Part shown: piece after piece, positions 6,628 to 12,737 of the stretch | Layout: each line of letters opens with the position of its first letter | Numbering within the stretch: the first letter of the stretch is position 1 | Position numbers and translations under genes: made by a program | The notes under the pieces: generated by a model | Told to the model about the DNA's origin: nothing | What the model saw: only the letters and a program-made list of their open reading frames with translations | Database searches by the model: none | Assembly (NCBI GenBank): GCA_964472565.1 | Contig: CAYYNB010000146.1 | Location: forward strand, 1-15,862 | Origin: DATAMF01 sp964472565 | GTDB lineage: Bacteria; Chloroflexota; Anaerolineae; Aggregatilineales; Aggregatilineaceae | Direction of reading: 5' to 3' | DNA length: 15,862 bases

Positions 6628-8490
6628 ATGTGGAACTTATGCCGGATCGGTTTACTGTTCATCATCAGCCTGGGGTGGCTGGTGCCGCTGCCTGCCGCCG
6701 CACAGGATGATCCCCATCCGCTCTCCTGGGATGATATGCCTGTTCTTCCGCGCCACCGCTCTGAGGCCGATTGGCTGGTCGATGTCGGCTGGAAAACGTT
6801 CGGTGAAGTGTATGGTCCTTTTCTCACCCACCTGTATGAAGTGGGCGAAGAAGAGCAGTTTATCCCGCTTGGCAGTTTCAGCACCGTCACCGCAAGTTTT
6901 GCGTTACGTTATCGCTCCGAACATGCCTATTTCTGGTTCGAACGCGGCGCGCGGGTGAACGAGAAGGCGCTCGAAGCGGCGGCGGATTATTTTGAGCAGC
7001 ATATCTGGCCGATGAATAATTCCATTTTTGGGGATGAGTGGAATCCGGGTATCGACGGCGACAGCCATCTCCACATCGTCAACCAATCCTCCATCGACCC
7101 GACGATTATGGGGGCATTCAGCCCTACCGATCAGTGTCCACAGTTTTTGTGTCCCGACAGCAACCAGCGCGAAATTATTTATATCAATCTTGATCTCGCG
7201 CCGCTGGATACTGAGGAATATCTGACGACGCTGGCCCATGAGCACCAGCACTTGATTCTGCATAACATGGATGGTAACGAGACGCGCTGGTTGAATGAAG
7301 GGCTGTCGCAGCTTGCCGAGCATTTTAACGGCTTTGATCCCGACCATATCGGCGGCGACAATATGCGGGACTTTTTAGCCAACCCCGATCACCAGTTGAA
7401 TTACTGGATTTTTGATGGCTGGGAAATGGCAAGCAATTACGGTTCCGCCTATCTGTTCCTGGTCTATCTTTACGAGCGTTTTGGCCTGGACTTTATTCGG
7501 ACTCTGACTCACGTTGATTACGAAGGTATGGCTGCGATTCAACATGCCCTGCGCGACTCAGGCCAGCCGGTGACGGTGGATCAGGTTTTTGCTGATTGGA
7601 TTCTGGCGAATTACCTGGATGATCCTGCTGTGGGCGACGGGCGGTATTACTACCAGACGCTCGATCTGCCGGAGCAGATTGAGCCGCAGCGCTTGATCGC
7701 GTCTCAACCCTACCTGGATTCCGTTCACCAGTACGCCGCCGATTATCTGTTGATTCGGGAGCCGGGGACGTATCGCCTCAGCTTTGATGGGGATGATCGC
7801 GTGCCGGTGATGGGGGCTGATCCCTATTCCGGCGATTGGATGTGGTGGTCGATGAATTATTCGGACAGTGCGACTCGGCTCACGGGCGCGTTTGACCTGT
7901 CGGGCCTGACGGCAGCGACCCTGGTTTACCAATCGTGGTGGAACATCGAGGACGATTACGACTGGTTCCATGTGTTGGTATCGCCCGATATGGGTGCCAC
8001 CTGGGAGATCGTGCGTGGTGATCTGGCGGCTGTCCGGGGGACTGATGCGCCCGGCGCGTACTACAGCGGCCAGTCCAGCGGCTGGATGGAAGAGCGGATC
8101 GATTTGAGTCGCTATGCGGGGAAGCCCATTCTCATCCGTTTTGAATATCTGACGGATACCACCGCTACCGGGCCGGGGATTGTGCTGGATGATATTCGCA
8201 TTCCCGAATTGAATTATGTCGATGATACCGAGTCAGCTTCGACGGTCTGGAATCCTGAAGGATTCCTGCGCATTCCGGCGGTAACGGCCCAACACTGGAC
8301 GGTGTCGCTGGTTTCGGTTCCGAGCGATGGTTCAGCGCCAACCGTGACCCCGCTGGCGCTCGATGCGTCCAATGTGGGCGGCACCACTTGCACCGTGCCC
8401 GCCGACTCGATGCTGACCATCGTGATCGGTGCGATGGCTCCGTTTACGGTTGATGAAGTGAATTATAAACTATCGGTGCAGCGGGAATAG
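6628..8490 (+). CDS. Secreted zinc metalloprotease with InhA/M6-like C-terminal domain (paralog 2)
   Basis: A 620-residue paralog of the preceding protease. The signal peptide (1-25) ends in AAA before Q26. The catalytic site is HEHQH (204-208) with E224 in WLNEG, the same 16-residue spacing as in paralog 1, so all predicted zinc ligands are kept. Shared blocks include PGIDGD, NLD, GDGRY, MWW, GATW and IRFEYLTDT. The C-terminal sandwich spans about 400-525 and ends in LDDIRIPELNY. The ATG at 6628 puts M1 directly before the signal peptide, with a modest GGAAG 5 bases upstream; a TTG at 6616 is also possible. The 87-bp gap after paralog 1 contains the hairpin and no strong promoter, so this gene may rely on read-through. 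It ends only 11 bp from the convergent ytxH-like gene with no evident terminator. The two copies have diverged considerably outside the catalytic core, suggesting an old duplication. Confidence 0.87.
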   Translation: MWNLCRIGLLFIISLGWLVPLPAAAQDDPHPLSWDDMPVLPRHRSEADWLVDVGWKTFGEVYGPFLTHLYEVGEEEQFIPLGSFSTVTASFALRYRSEHAYFWFERGARVNEKALEAAADYFEQHIWPMNNSIFGDEWNPGIDGDSHLHIVNQSSIDPTIMGAFSPTDQCPQFLCPDSNQREIIYINLDLAPLDTEEYLTTLAHEHQHLILHNMDGNETRWLNEGLSQLAEHFNGFDPDHIGGDNMRDFLANPDHQLNYWIFDGWEMASNYGSAYLFLVYLYERFGLDFIRTLTHVDYEGMAAIQHALRDSGQPVTVDQVFADWILANYLDDPAVGDGRYYYQTLDLPEQIEPQRLIASQPYLDSVHQYAADYLLIREPGTYRLSFDGDDRVPVMGADPYSGDWMWWSMNYSDSATRLTGAFDLSGLTAATLVYQSWWNIEDDYDWFHVLVSPDMGATWEIVRGDLAAVRGTDAPGAYYSGQSSGWMEERIDLSRYAGKPILIRFEYLTDTTATGPGIVLDDIRIPELNYVDDTESASTVWNPEGFLRIPAVTAQHWTVSLVSVPSDGSAPTVTPLALDASNVGGTTCTVPADSMLTIVIGAMAPFTVDEVNYKLSVQRE

Positions 8491-8501
8491 GTCGGGTGGT
8501 G

Positions 8502-8720
8502 TTACTGCTGCGGCCCGCTGGTGAGTTCGGATAATTGGGCTTCGAGTTCGCGGCGCTTGTCGGCTGCGGCCTGCTGCCCGGCCTGGATCGCATTTTGGTA
8601 ACGCTGGCGCAGCCCGTAACGCATGTCATGGCCGGATGCCGGTGTAAACAACAGCCCGATCAGCGTTCCGGCCATGCCGCCGCTTAACACCCCACCGATA
8701 AACGCGAGTAGTCGCCGCAT
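8502..8720 (-). CDS. YtxH-like small membrane-associated protein
   Basis: A 72-residue protein. Residues 5-27 form a Gly-rich hydrophobic segment (GGVLSGGMAGTLIGLLFTP) followed by PASGHDMR, the pattern of YtxH-domain proteins (hydrophobic glycine-rich start, then P-x-SG). The remainder is a charged amphipathic helix (QQAAADKRRELEAQLSEL), probably a coiled coil on the cytoplasmic side. GGGAGA lies 7 bases before the ATG. Family members are often stress-induced in Firmicutes, but their molecular role is poorly known. It is convergent with protease paralog 2 and divergent from the M24 peptidase gene, and has its own extended -10 promoter. Confidence 0.75.
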   Translation of the reverse strand: MRRLLAFIGGVLSGGMAGTLIGLLFTPASGHDMRYGLRQRYQNAIQAGQQAAADKRRELEAQLSELTSGPQQ

Positions 8721-8755
8721 GTGATTTCTCCCACAGAATTGGATTCGTCCATCCC

Positions 8756-8761
8756 ATTATA
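8756..8761 (-). promoter_or_regulatory. Extended -10 of the ytxH-like gene
   Basis: A perfect TATAAT on the minus strand is preceded by TGC, making an extended -10 that needs little -35; indeed no clear -35 is present at 17 bp. The leader would be about 28 bases and contains a GATTC (GANTC) site at 8742-8746. Confidence 0.55.
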
Positions 8762-8772
8762 GCAGCAAGTGC

Positions 8773-8801
8773 TTGACAACGGGCGAGGGAGATTCTACTC
8801 T
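8773..8801 (+). promoter_or_regulatory. Candidate promoter of the M24 peptidase gene
   Basis: A perfect -35 TTGACA (8773-8778), a 17-bp spacer, then a poor -10 TACTCT (8796-8801, 3/6). A GATTC sits directly against the -10 (8791-8795). The strong -35 with weak -10 suggests help from an activator or a moderate promoter. Confidence 0.5.
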
Positions 8802-8834
8802 AGCGGGCACTTAATCAGACGGGAGTGAATCACG

Positions 8835-9926
8835 ATGACGTTAGCGATGGAAGACCTGATCCAAGAAGCCGGTGTTGCTGCGGCGGCGCTGCTGCCCGGC
8901 CCGAATCTGCAATTTTTAACCGGCTGCGATTTCCACCTGATGGAACGCCCGCTGGTGGTCTTTTTCAGACCGGGGCAGGATGCCGTCGCTGTGCTGCCTG
9001 CGCTGGAACAGGACCGGCTGGCAGTGAGCGGATTACCGGTCAAACTGTTTCCCTGGACCGACACCGAAGGCTATCACATGGCGTTCGCGGCGGCGGCCCG
9101 CGAATTGAATCTGGGCGGTAAACGGCTGGGTGTGGAAGAACTGCGCATGCGTGTGCTGGAAGCAGAGATTATCCGCCAGCATATCCCCGGCATCGAGATC
9201 GTGATGGCGGGGAAAACGCTGGGCAAGCTCCGGCTGTGCAAGGATGCAGCGGCAGTCGCGGCGCTGCGCGAAGCGATTGCCATCAGCGAGGCGGCGCTGC
9301 AAGCCACCATCGCCCAGATTCAGGTCGGGATGACCGAGCGCGAAATCGCGAATATCCTGGTCGGCGAACAATTGAAGCGCGGCGGCGGCAAGCTGCCCTT
9401 TGAGCCGATTGTTCTCAGCGGGCCGAAGTCGGCGCTGCCGCATGGCGAACCGGATGAGCGCCGTGTGGCGGCGGGGGAACCGCTGCTCTTCGATTTTGGC
9501 ACCTCGGCGCACGGGTATGCCTCGGATATTACGCGCACCTTCAGCCTGGGGGCACCGTCGGCGCGGCTGGCGGAAGTCTACGCCGTGGTCAAAGCGGCGA
9601 ATGCAGCGGGGCGGGCGGCGGCAGGGCCGGGCGTCGTGGCGCAGGACGTGGATCGTGCCACGCGCAAAGTGATCGAGGACGCGGGCTTCGGCGAGTACTT
9701 CACGCACCGCACCGGGCACGGCCTGGGCCTGGAAACGCACGAAGACCCCAACATGGTCGAGGGCAACACGATGATGCTCGAACCGGGCATGGTCTTTACT
9801 ATCGAGCCGGGGATTTACATTCCGGGGGAAGTCGGCGTGCGGATCGAAGATAACATGCTGATCACGGCGAACGGGGCCGAAGCGCTGACGACCTTCCCGC
9901 GCGATCTGATGACGATCACAATCTAA
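8835..9926 (+). CDS. M24-family aminopeptidase (Xaa-Pro dipeptidase/aminopeptidase P-like)
   Basis: A 363-residue cytoplasmic dimetal peptidase with the pita-bread fold. The N-terminal creatinase-like domain (about 1-130) is followed by the catalytic domain with all five metal ligands: D220 (FDFGT), D231 (SDITRTF), H295 (TGHGLGLETHE), E324 (TIEPGIY) and E338 (VRIEDN). LPHGEP holds the usual substrate-site histidine. It likely removes N-terminal residues before proline, or cleaves Xaa-Pro dipeptides, for peptide recycling. GGGAG ends 9 bases before ATG. It is a single-gene unit with its own promoter and a strong intrinsic terminator. Substrate preference within M24B cannot be settled from motifs; the fold and metal site are certain. 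Confidence 0.93.
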   Translation: MTLAMEDLIQEAGVAAAALLPGPNLQFLTGCDFHLMERPLVVFFRPGQDAVAVLPALEQDRLAVSGLPVKLFPWTDTEGYHMAFAAAARELNLGGKRLGVEELRMRVLEAEIIRQHIPGIEIVMAGKTLGKLRLCKDAAAVAALREAIAISEAALQATIAQIQVGMTEREIANILVGEQLKRGGGKLPFEPIVLSGPKSALPHGEPDERRVAAGEPLLFDFGTSAHGYASDITRTFSLGAPSARLAEVYAVVKAANAAGRAAAGPGVVAQDVDRATRKVIEDAGFGEYFTHRTGHGLGLETHEDPNMVEGNTMMLEPGMVFTIEPGIYIPGEVGVRIEDNMLITANGAEALTTFPRDLMTITI

Positions 9927-9933
9927 CCTGTTC

Positions 9934-9956
9934 AGGGGCAGACATGCCCCTTTTTT
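9934..9956 (+). terminator. Rho-independent terminator of the M24 peptidase gene
   Basis: Stem AGGGGCA, loop GACA, stem TGCCCCT, running into six consecutive T, 7 bases after the stop codon. It works in the plus direction only; no T-run follows on the minus strand. The 78-bp gap to the convergent lipoprotein gene holds nothing else. Confidence 0.92.
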
Positions 9957-10004
9957 AGTTGTTTGTGGTGGTTGATCGCGCCCGGCGACCTATTGGCGGC
10001 GCTT

Positions 10005-10466
10005 TCAGGTACTCCCCGGCGCGGGGGTCGGATCGTTGGGTAACTGCGCCAGCCGGACGGTGTTCAGGCTGGTATAGGCGGCGCGAAGCTGCGCTTCCAT
10101 GTTGGGGCCGGGGTTCAAGTTGTGCTGGGCGCAGTATGCATCCCAGATGTCGCGCGCATCCTTGATCCGGGCGGCGGCATAAACCAGATGATCGACGCAT
10201 CCGGCGGCAGTGGGGTTCTCTGCGCGCTGCGGATCGGTCATCTGTACCGCATGATGATCAAACTGCTCGTCAGTACACCACCCCGGCGCGGGGATGGCGT
10301 TGAGCCGGGCATAATTCATATTGTTCCACAGCCAGTCGGCTTCCGAACGCAGCGACGCCTCGTAGTCATTGACCTGCCGGTTCACGCTGGTTTCGGGAGC
10401 CGGCACGGTACACCCGGCCAACCACAACCCGATCAGCACCAGACCCACCATTAGCCCCCTGGACAT
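10005..10466 (-). CDS. Putative lipoprotein, ADWLW-motif paralog 2
   Basis: A 153-residue protein of unknown function. The lipoprotein signal peptide ends in LAGC (16-19), so C19 should be lipidated and the protein anchored to the outer face of the membrane. ADWLW occurs at 43-47, then a C-rich, mostly helical domain (WC.DEQF.HH, AGCVDHLV, WDAYC) that matches the upstream gene product in the same order. It ends with a Pro-rich tail. No known domain is recognised. The start ATG has AAGG 7 bases upstream, overlapping the stop of the preceding lipoprotein gene 9 bp away, so the two are translationally coupled. The shared motifs suggest they act together or on related ligands; the function is unknown. 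Confidence 0.8.
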   Translation of the reverse strand: MSRGLMVGLVLIGLWLAGCTVPAPETSVNRQVNDYEASLRSEADWLWNNMNYARLNAIPAPGWCTDEQFDHHAVQMTDPQRAENPTAAGCVDHLVYAAARIKDARDIWDAYCAQHNLNPGPNMEAQLRAAYTSLNTVRLAQLPNDPTPAPGST

Positions 10467-10475
10467 GCGCTGACC

Positions 10476-10991
10476 TTATTTTTTCCCGGCGTCGGTTGCC
10501 AGGATAATCCGCCGTTCGGCAATCCGGTCAACTTCATCAAGCTGGGTATAGGCGCTGCTGAGATACGACTGCATAAACGAGGCGGTTGAGGAGGCATCTG
10601 TCTCGCGGTTGCAGTACTTATTCCACTGGGTGCGCACACTTTGGTTCAACCCGGCGACATAATCCAACAATTCCACGGCGTGGACGGCTTCTTTATCCGT
10701 CTCCTGTTTGGCGGCATCCAGTTTGACCGGTTTGTGTTTAAAGTCTTTTGACTTGCACCGTTCCGGATCAGGCGTGGGGAGGGTGCTGGTTGTCAGGAAA
10801 GTTGCATTATCCCACAGCCAGTCCGCTTCCAGCCGCAGCGTGGAGGAATACGCGAGCATCTGGTTTTCGAGAACTTCAGGATCGGCTTCGGGTGTGGTTG
10901 TTCCTCCACCCCCGCCGCACGCAGTCAGAAGCAGGATAGAGAGCAGCAGCAGCGATCCCAGCCGCGCCCCCAATTTGGTCGTCTTCCCCAT
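10476..10991 (-). CDS. Putative lipoprotein, ADWLW-motif paralog 1
   Basis: A 171-residue protein of unknown function. It has a positively charged N-terminus (K3, K6, R10), a Leu-rich core and lipobox LTAC (22-25), then a Gly run and a Thr/Pro linker typical of surface lipoproteins in Chloroflexota and other monoderm-like lineages. ADWLW is at 56-60. Similar order of elements to the downstream gene: a cysteine followed by F.H..V, a helix with LDY.A, W..YC, and a final helix with SYLSSAYTQLDEVDRI. The ATG at 10991 has AGGAGA 6 bases upstream; an ATG 15 codons earlier would precede the signal peptide with polar residues and is unlikely. It heads a two-gene unit divergent from the metallo-beta-lactamase-fold gene. 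Confidence 0.8.
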   Translation of the reverse strand: MGKTTKLGARLGSLLLLSILLLTACGGGGGTTTPEADPEVLENQMLAYSSTLRLEADWLWDNATFLTTSTLPTPDPERCKSKDFKHKPVKLDAAKQETDKEAVHAVELLDYVAGLNQSVRTQWNKYCNRETDASSTASFMQSYLSSAYTQLDEVDRIAERRIILATDAGKK

Positions 10992-11010
10992 AATAATCTC
11001 CTCTGGTGTG

Positions 11011-11022
11011 TATGCATGCATA
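11011..11022. repeat. 12-bp palindrome in the lipoprotein leader
   Basis: TATGCATGCATA is a perfect palindrome lying 20 bp upstream of the first lipoprotein start. An outer inverted pair, GTGTAT (11008-11013) and ATACAC (11031-11036), overlaps it. It could be an operator for the lipoprotein genes; it may also be chance in an AT-rich leader. Confidence 0.35.
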
Positions 11023-11063
11023 TTCGTACAATACACTGAAATGCAGATAAAATCTAGAAACGC

Positions 11064-11093
11064 TTGTCCTATTCTTTAGAGGACTATTATAAC
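11064..11093 (+). promoter_or_regulatory. Candidate promoter of the MBL-regulator-kinase operon
   Basis: TTGTCC (11064-11069, 4/6), an 18-bp spacer and TATAAC (11088-11093, 5/6), giving a leader of about 17 bases. The overlapping TATTAT (11085-11090) is an alternative -10 with a 15-bp spacer. The same stretch reads TATAAT on the minus strand (11086-11091), but without a good -35. Confidence 0.5.
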
Positions 11094-11116
11094 AGGCATC
11101 TTGGAGGAATAGAATC

Positions 11117-11971
11117 ATGCGCTTCGAATTTTTAGGTTCAGGTGGTGCCATCACGACCCCGCGCCCCGGCTGCGCCTGCCGCCTGTGCCGCGAAGCCCGC
11201 GCCAACGGAATCCCCTACAGCCGCAAGGGTCCCAGCGTGTTTGTGCATGGCCCCAACGTCCTGATCGATACACCCGAAGAAATCAAGGATATGCTGCTGC
11301 GTTCGCAGGTGCCGCAGATCGACGCGGCGTTTTATTCCCACTGGCACCCTGATCATACCGCCGGGCTGCGCGTCTGGGAAACGATGAACGCCGACTGGTT
11401 CAACTGGCCGCCGCAGCATACCCGCACCCCGATCTATCTGCCGCAGCAGGTCGCCGCCGATTTTCATGTCCGGCTTGGCGCGTGGGAACAGATGATGTAT
11501 TTGCAGCAGTTCGGCGTGGTGGGTGTGAATGTGCTGGCCGACGGCGATACGGTGACTATCGGCTCAACCCGGATTCGCCCCTTCCGCGTGGCCCAGGATT
11601 ATGTGTATGCGTTTCTGCTCGAAGAAGAGGGTCAGCGCGTGCTGATTGCGCCTGACGAGTTATACCAGTGGCGTCCGCCGGAGGAGGTGCGCGGCCTCGA
11701 CCTGGCGATTATCCCGATGGGCCTGCCCGTCATTCATCCCTTCACCGGGGAACGGTTGATTCCCGCCGATCACCCGGTGCTGCAATCGGAGGCGACCTTT
11801 GAGCAGACACTGGAGATGGTGCGCCAGTTGGCGGCCAAACGGGTGATCATGACGCATATTGAGGAACCGTGCCAGCTCAGTTATGACGATCTGCTCCGGC
11901 TCGAAGCGCGGGTGCAGGCCCAGGGGTATCCGATCACGTTTGCATACGATACGCTGCTGGTCGATCTGTAG
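11117..11971 (+). CDS. Metallo-beta-lactamase-fold hydrolase, PhnP-like
   Basis: A 284-residue soluble protein. The N-terminus has GSGGAITTPRPG and the CxCxxC cluster C19, C21, C24, as in PhnP-type cyclic phosphodiesterases where these cysteines hold a structural zinc. The catalytic motif is HWHPDH (H75, H77, D79, H80); D180 in APDE and H247 in MTHIEE supply further metal ligands. The histidine that PhnP has between the HxHxDH motif and the bridging aspartate is not obvious: the matching strand reads PFRVAQDYVYAF, so this ligand may be replaced. PhnP itself hydrolyses 1,2-cyclic ribose phosphates, but the substrate here is open. GGAGG lies 9 bases before the ATG. The response regulator starts 11 bp after its stop, so it is probably cotranscribed with the two-component genes. 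Confidence 0.85.
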   Translation: MRFEFLGSGGAITTPRPGCACRLCREARANGIPYSRKGPSVFVHGPNVLIDTPEEIKDMLLRSQVPQIDAAFYSHWHPDHTAGLRVWETMNADWFNWPPQHTRTPIYLPQQVAADFHVRLGAWEQMMYLQQFGVVGVNVLADGDTVTIGSTRIRPFRVAQDYVYAFLLEEEGQRVLIAPDELYQWRPPEEVRGLDLAIIPMGLPVIHPFTGERLIPADHPVLQSEATFEQTLEMVRQLAAKRVIMTHIEEPCQLSYDDLLRLEARVQAQGYPITFAYDTLLVDL

Positions 11972-11982
11972 GGGAGGGGGCT

Positions 11983-12666
11983 GTGGCGAACGAACTCATT
12001 TTGCTGGTGGACGACGAACCTAATATTATCGAACTCGCCGCACTCTATTTGCAGAAAGACGGTTATCGGGTCATCAGCGCCGCCGACGGGGTGCAGGCGC
12101 TGGAACGGATCGAACACGACCAGCCCGCGCTGATGGTGCTCGATCTGATGCTGCCCAAGCTGGACGGCTGGGAAGTGTGCAAGCGCGTCCGGGCCGAGTC
12201 CGATCTGCCGATTCTGATGCTCACCGCGCGCGATGATGACATTGATAAAATCGTCGGGCTGGAACTGGGCGCGGACGACTATCTGACCAAACCCTTTAAC
12301 CCGCGTGAACTCGTCGCGCGCGTCAAGGCCATTCTCCGCCGTACCGAGCCGCGCCGCCCTGGTCCTGAAGACAAGCCGCTCCGTATATCCAACCTGACCG
12401 TTGATCCGGCCCGCCGCACGGTGTTTGTGGATCAGCGGCCTGTTGATCTGCGCGCCAAAGAATTTGATCTGCTGCTGGCGCTGGTCGAAAATCCGGGCAT
12501 CGTGCTCAGCCGCGAAAAACTGCTCGACATCGTGTGGGGTTTCGATTTTTACGGCCAGACGCGCACGGTGGATGTGCATATCGCGCATCTGCGCAATAAG
12601 CTGGACGGCTGCACGGCGGAGATCGAAACGGTGTGGGGCGTGGGGTATAAAATCGCGGCGGAATAG
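11983..12666 (+). CDS. OmpR/PhoB-family response regulator
   Basis: A 227-residue DNA-binding response regulator. The receiver domain (1-120) has the acidic pair D10/D11, phosphoacceptor D54 (VLDLMLP), T81 and K103 (TKPF). The C-terminal winged helix (about 130-224) has the family blocks LRAKEFDLL, SREKLLDIVWG, RTVDVHIAHLRNKL and ETVWGVGYKI, so it binds direct repeats as a head-to-tail dimer. The start is GTG with a G-rich Shine-Dalgarno (11971-11980) overlapping the stop of the preceding gene by one base; no better start is available. The partner kinase follows after 71 bp, and three 11-bp-phased TTACA repeats in that gap are a likely binding site for this family. Regulated genes are unknown. 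Confidence 0.95.
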   Translation: MANELILLVDDEPNIIELAALYLQKDGYRVISAADGVQALERIEHDQPALMVLDLMLPKLDGWEVCKRVRAESDLPILMLTARDDDIDKIVGLELGADDYLTKPFNPRELVARVKAILRRTEPRRPGPEDKPLRISNLTVDPARRTVFVDQRPVDLRAKEFDLLLALVENPGIVLSREKLLDIVWGFDFYGQTRTVDVHIAHLRNKLDGCTAEIETVWGVGYKIAAE

Positions 12667-12673
12667 TGTTCTT

Positions 12674-12701
12674 TTTACAGTCTGGTTACATCCGTTTTAC
12701 A
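12674..12701 (+). promoter_or_regulatory. Three 11-bp-phased TTACA direct repeats (candidate response-regulator site)
   Basis: TTTACA (12674-12679), GTTACA (12685-12690) and TTTACA (12696-12701) repeat at exactly 11-bp steps, one helical turn, all in the same orientation. OmpR/PhoB regulators bind such direct repeats; Bacillus PhoP boxes (TTAACA-like, 11-bp period) are a close parallel. The repeats lie between the regulator and kinase genes, and a weak -10 (TAAACT, 12711-12716) follows 9 bp later, the geometry of an activated promoter for the kinase. Confidence 0.55.
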
Positions 12702-12716
12702 TCAGCGCCCTAAACT

Positions 12717-12724
12717 GAGGAGAG
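12717..12724 (+). promoter_or_regulatory. Distant Shine-Dalgarno of the histidine kinase
   Basis: GAGGAGAG is a strong ribosome-binding sequence but ends 13 bases before the ATG at 12738, longer than usual. No in-frame ATG, GTG or TTG lies between, so either translation is inefficient or the spacing is tolerated. This could keep kinase levels below regulator levels. Confidence 0.45.
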
Positions 12725-12737
12725 AATTTCAACCCGG

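Noticed and set aside
6760..6777. SEADWL shared by protease 2 (residues 45-50) and the second lipoprotein
   Set aside because: Six residues in otherwise unrelated proteins; no further alignment around it, so most likely coincidence.
9033..9740. 235-residue minus-strand open frame opposite the M24 peptidase
   Set aside because: It has an Arg/Gln-rich shadow translation and no motifs; the plus-strand gene has all five metal ligands.
11881..12588. 235-residue minus-strand open frame opposite the response regulator
   Set aside because: The opposite strand encodes an intact receiver and winged helix; this frame has no recognisable domain.
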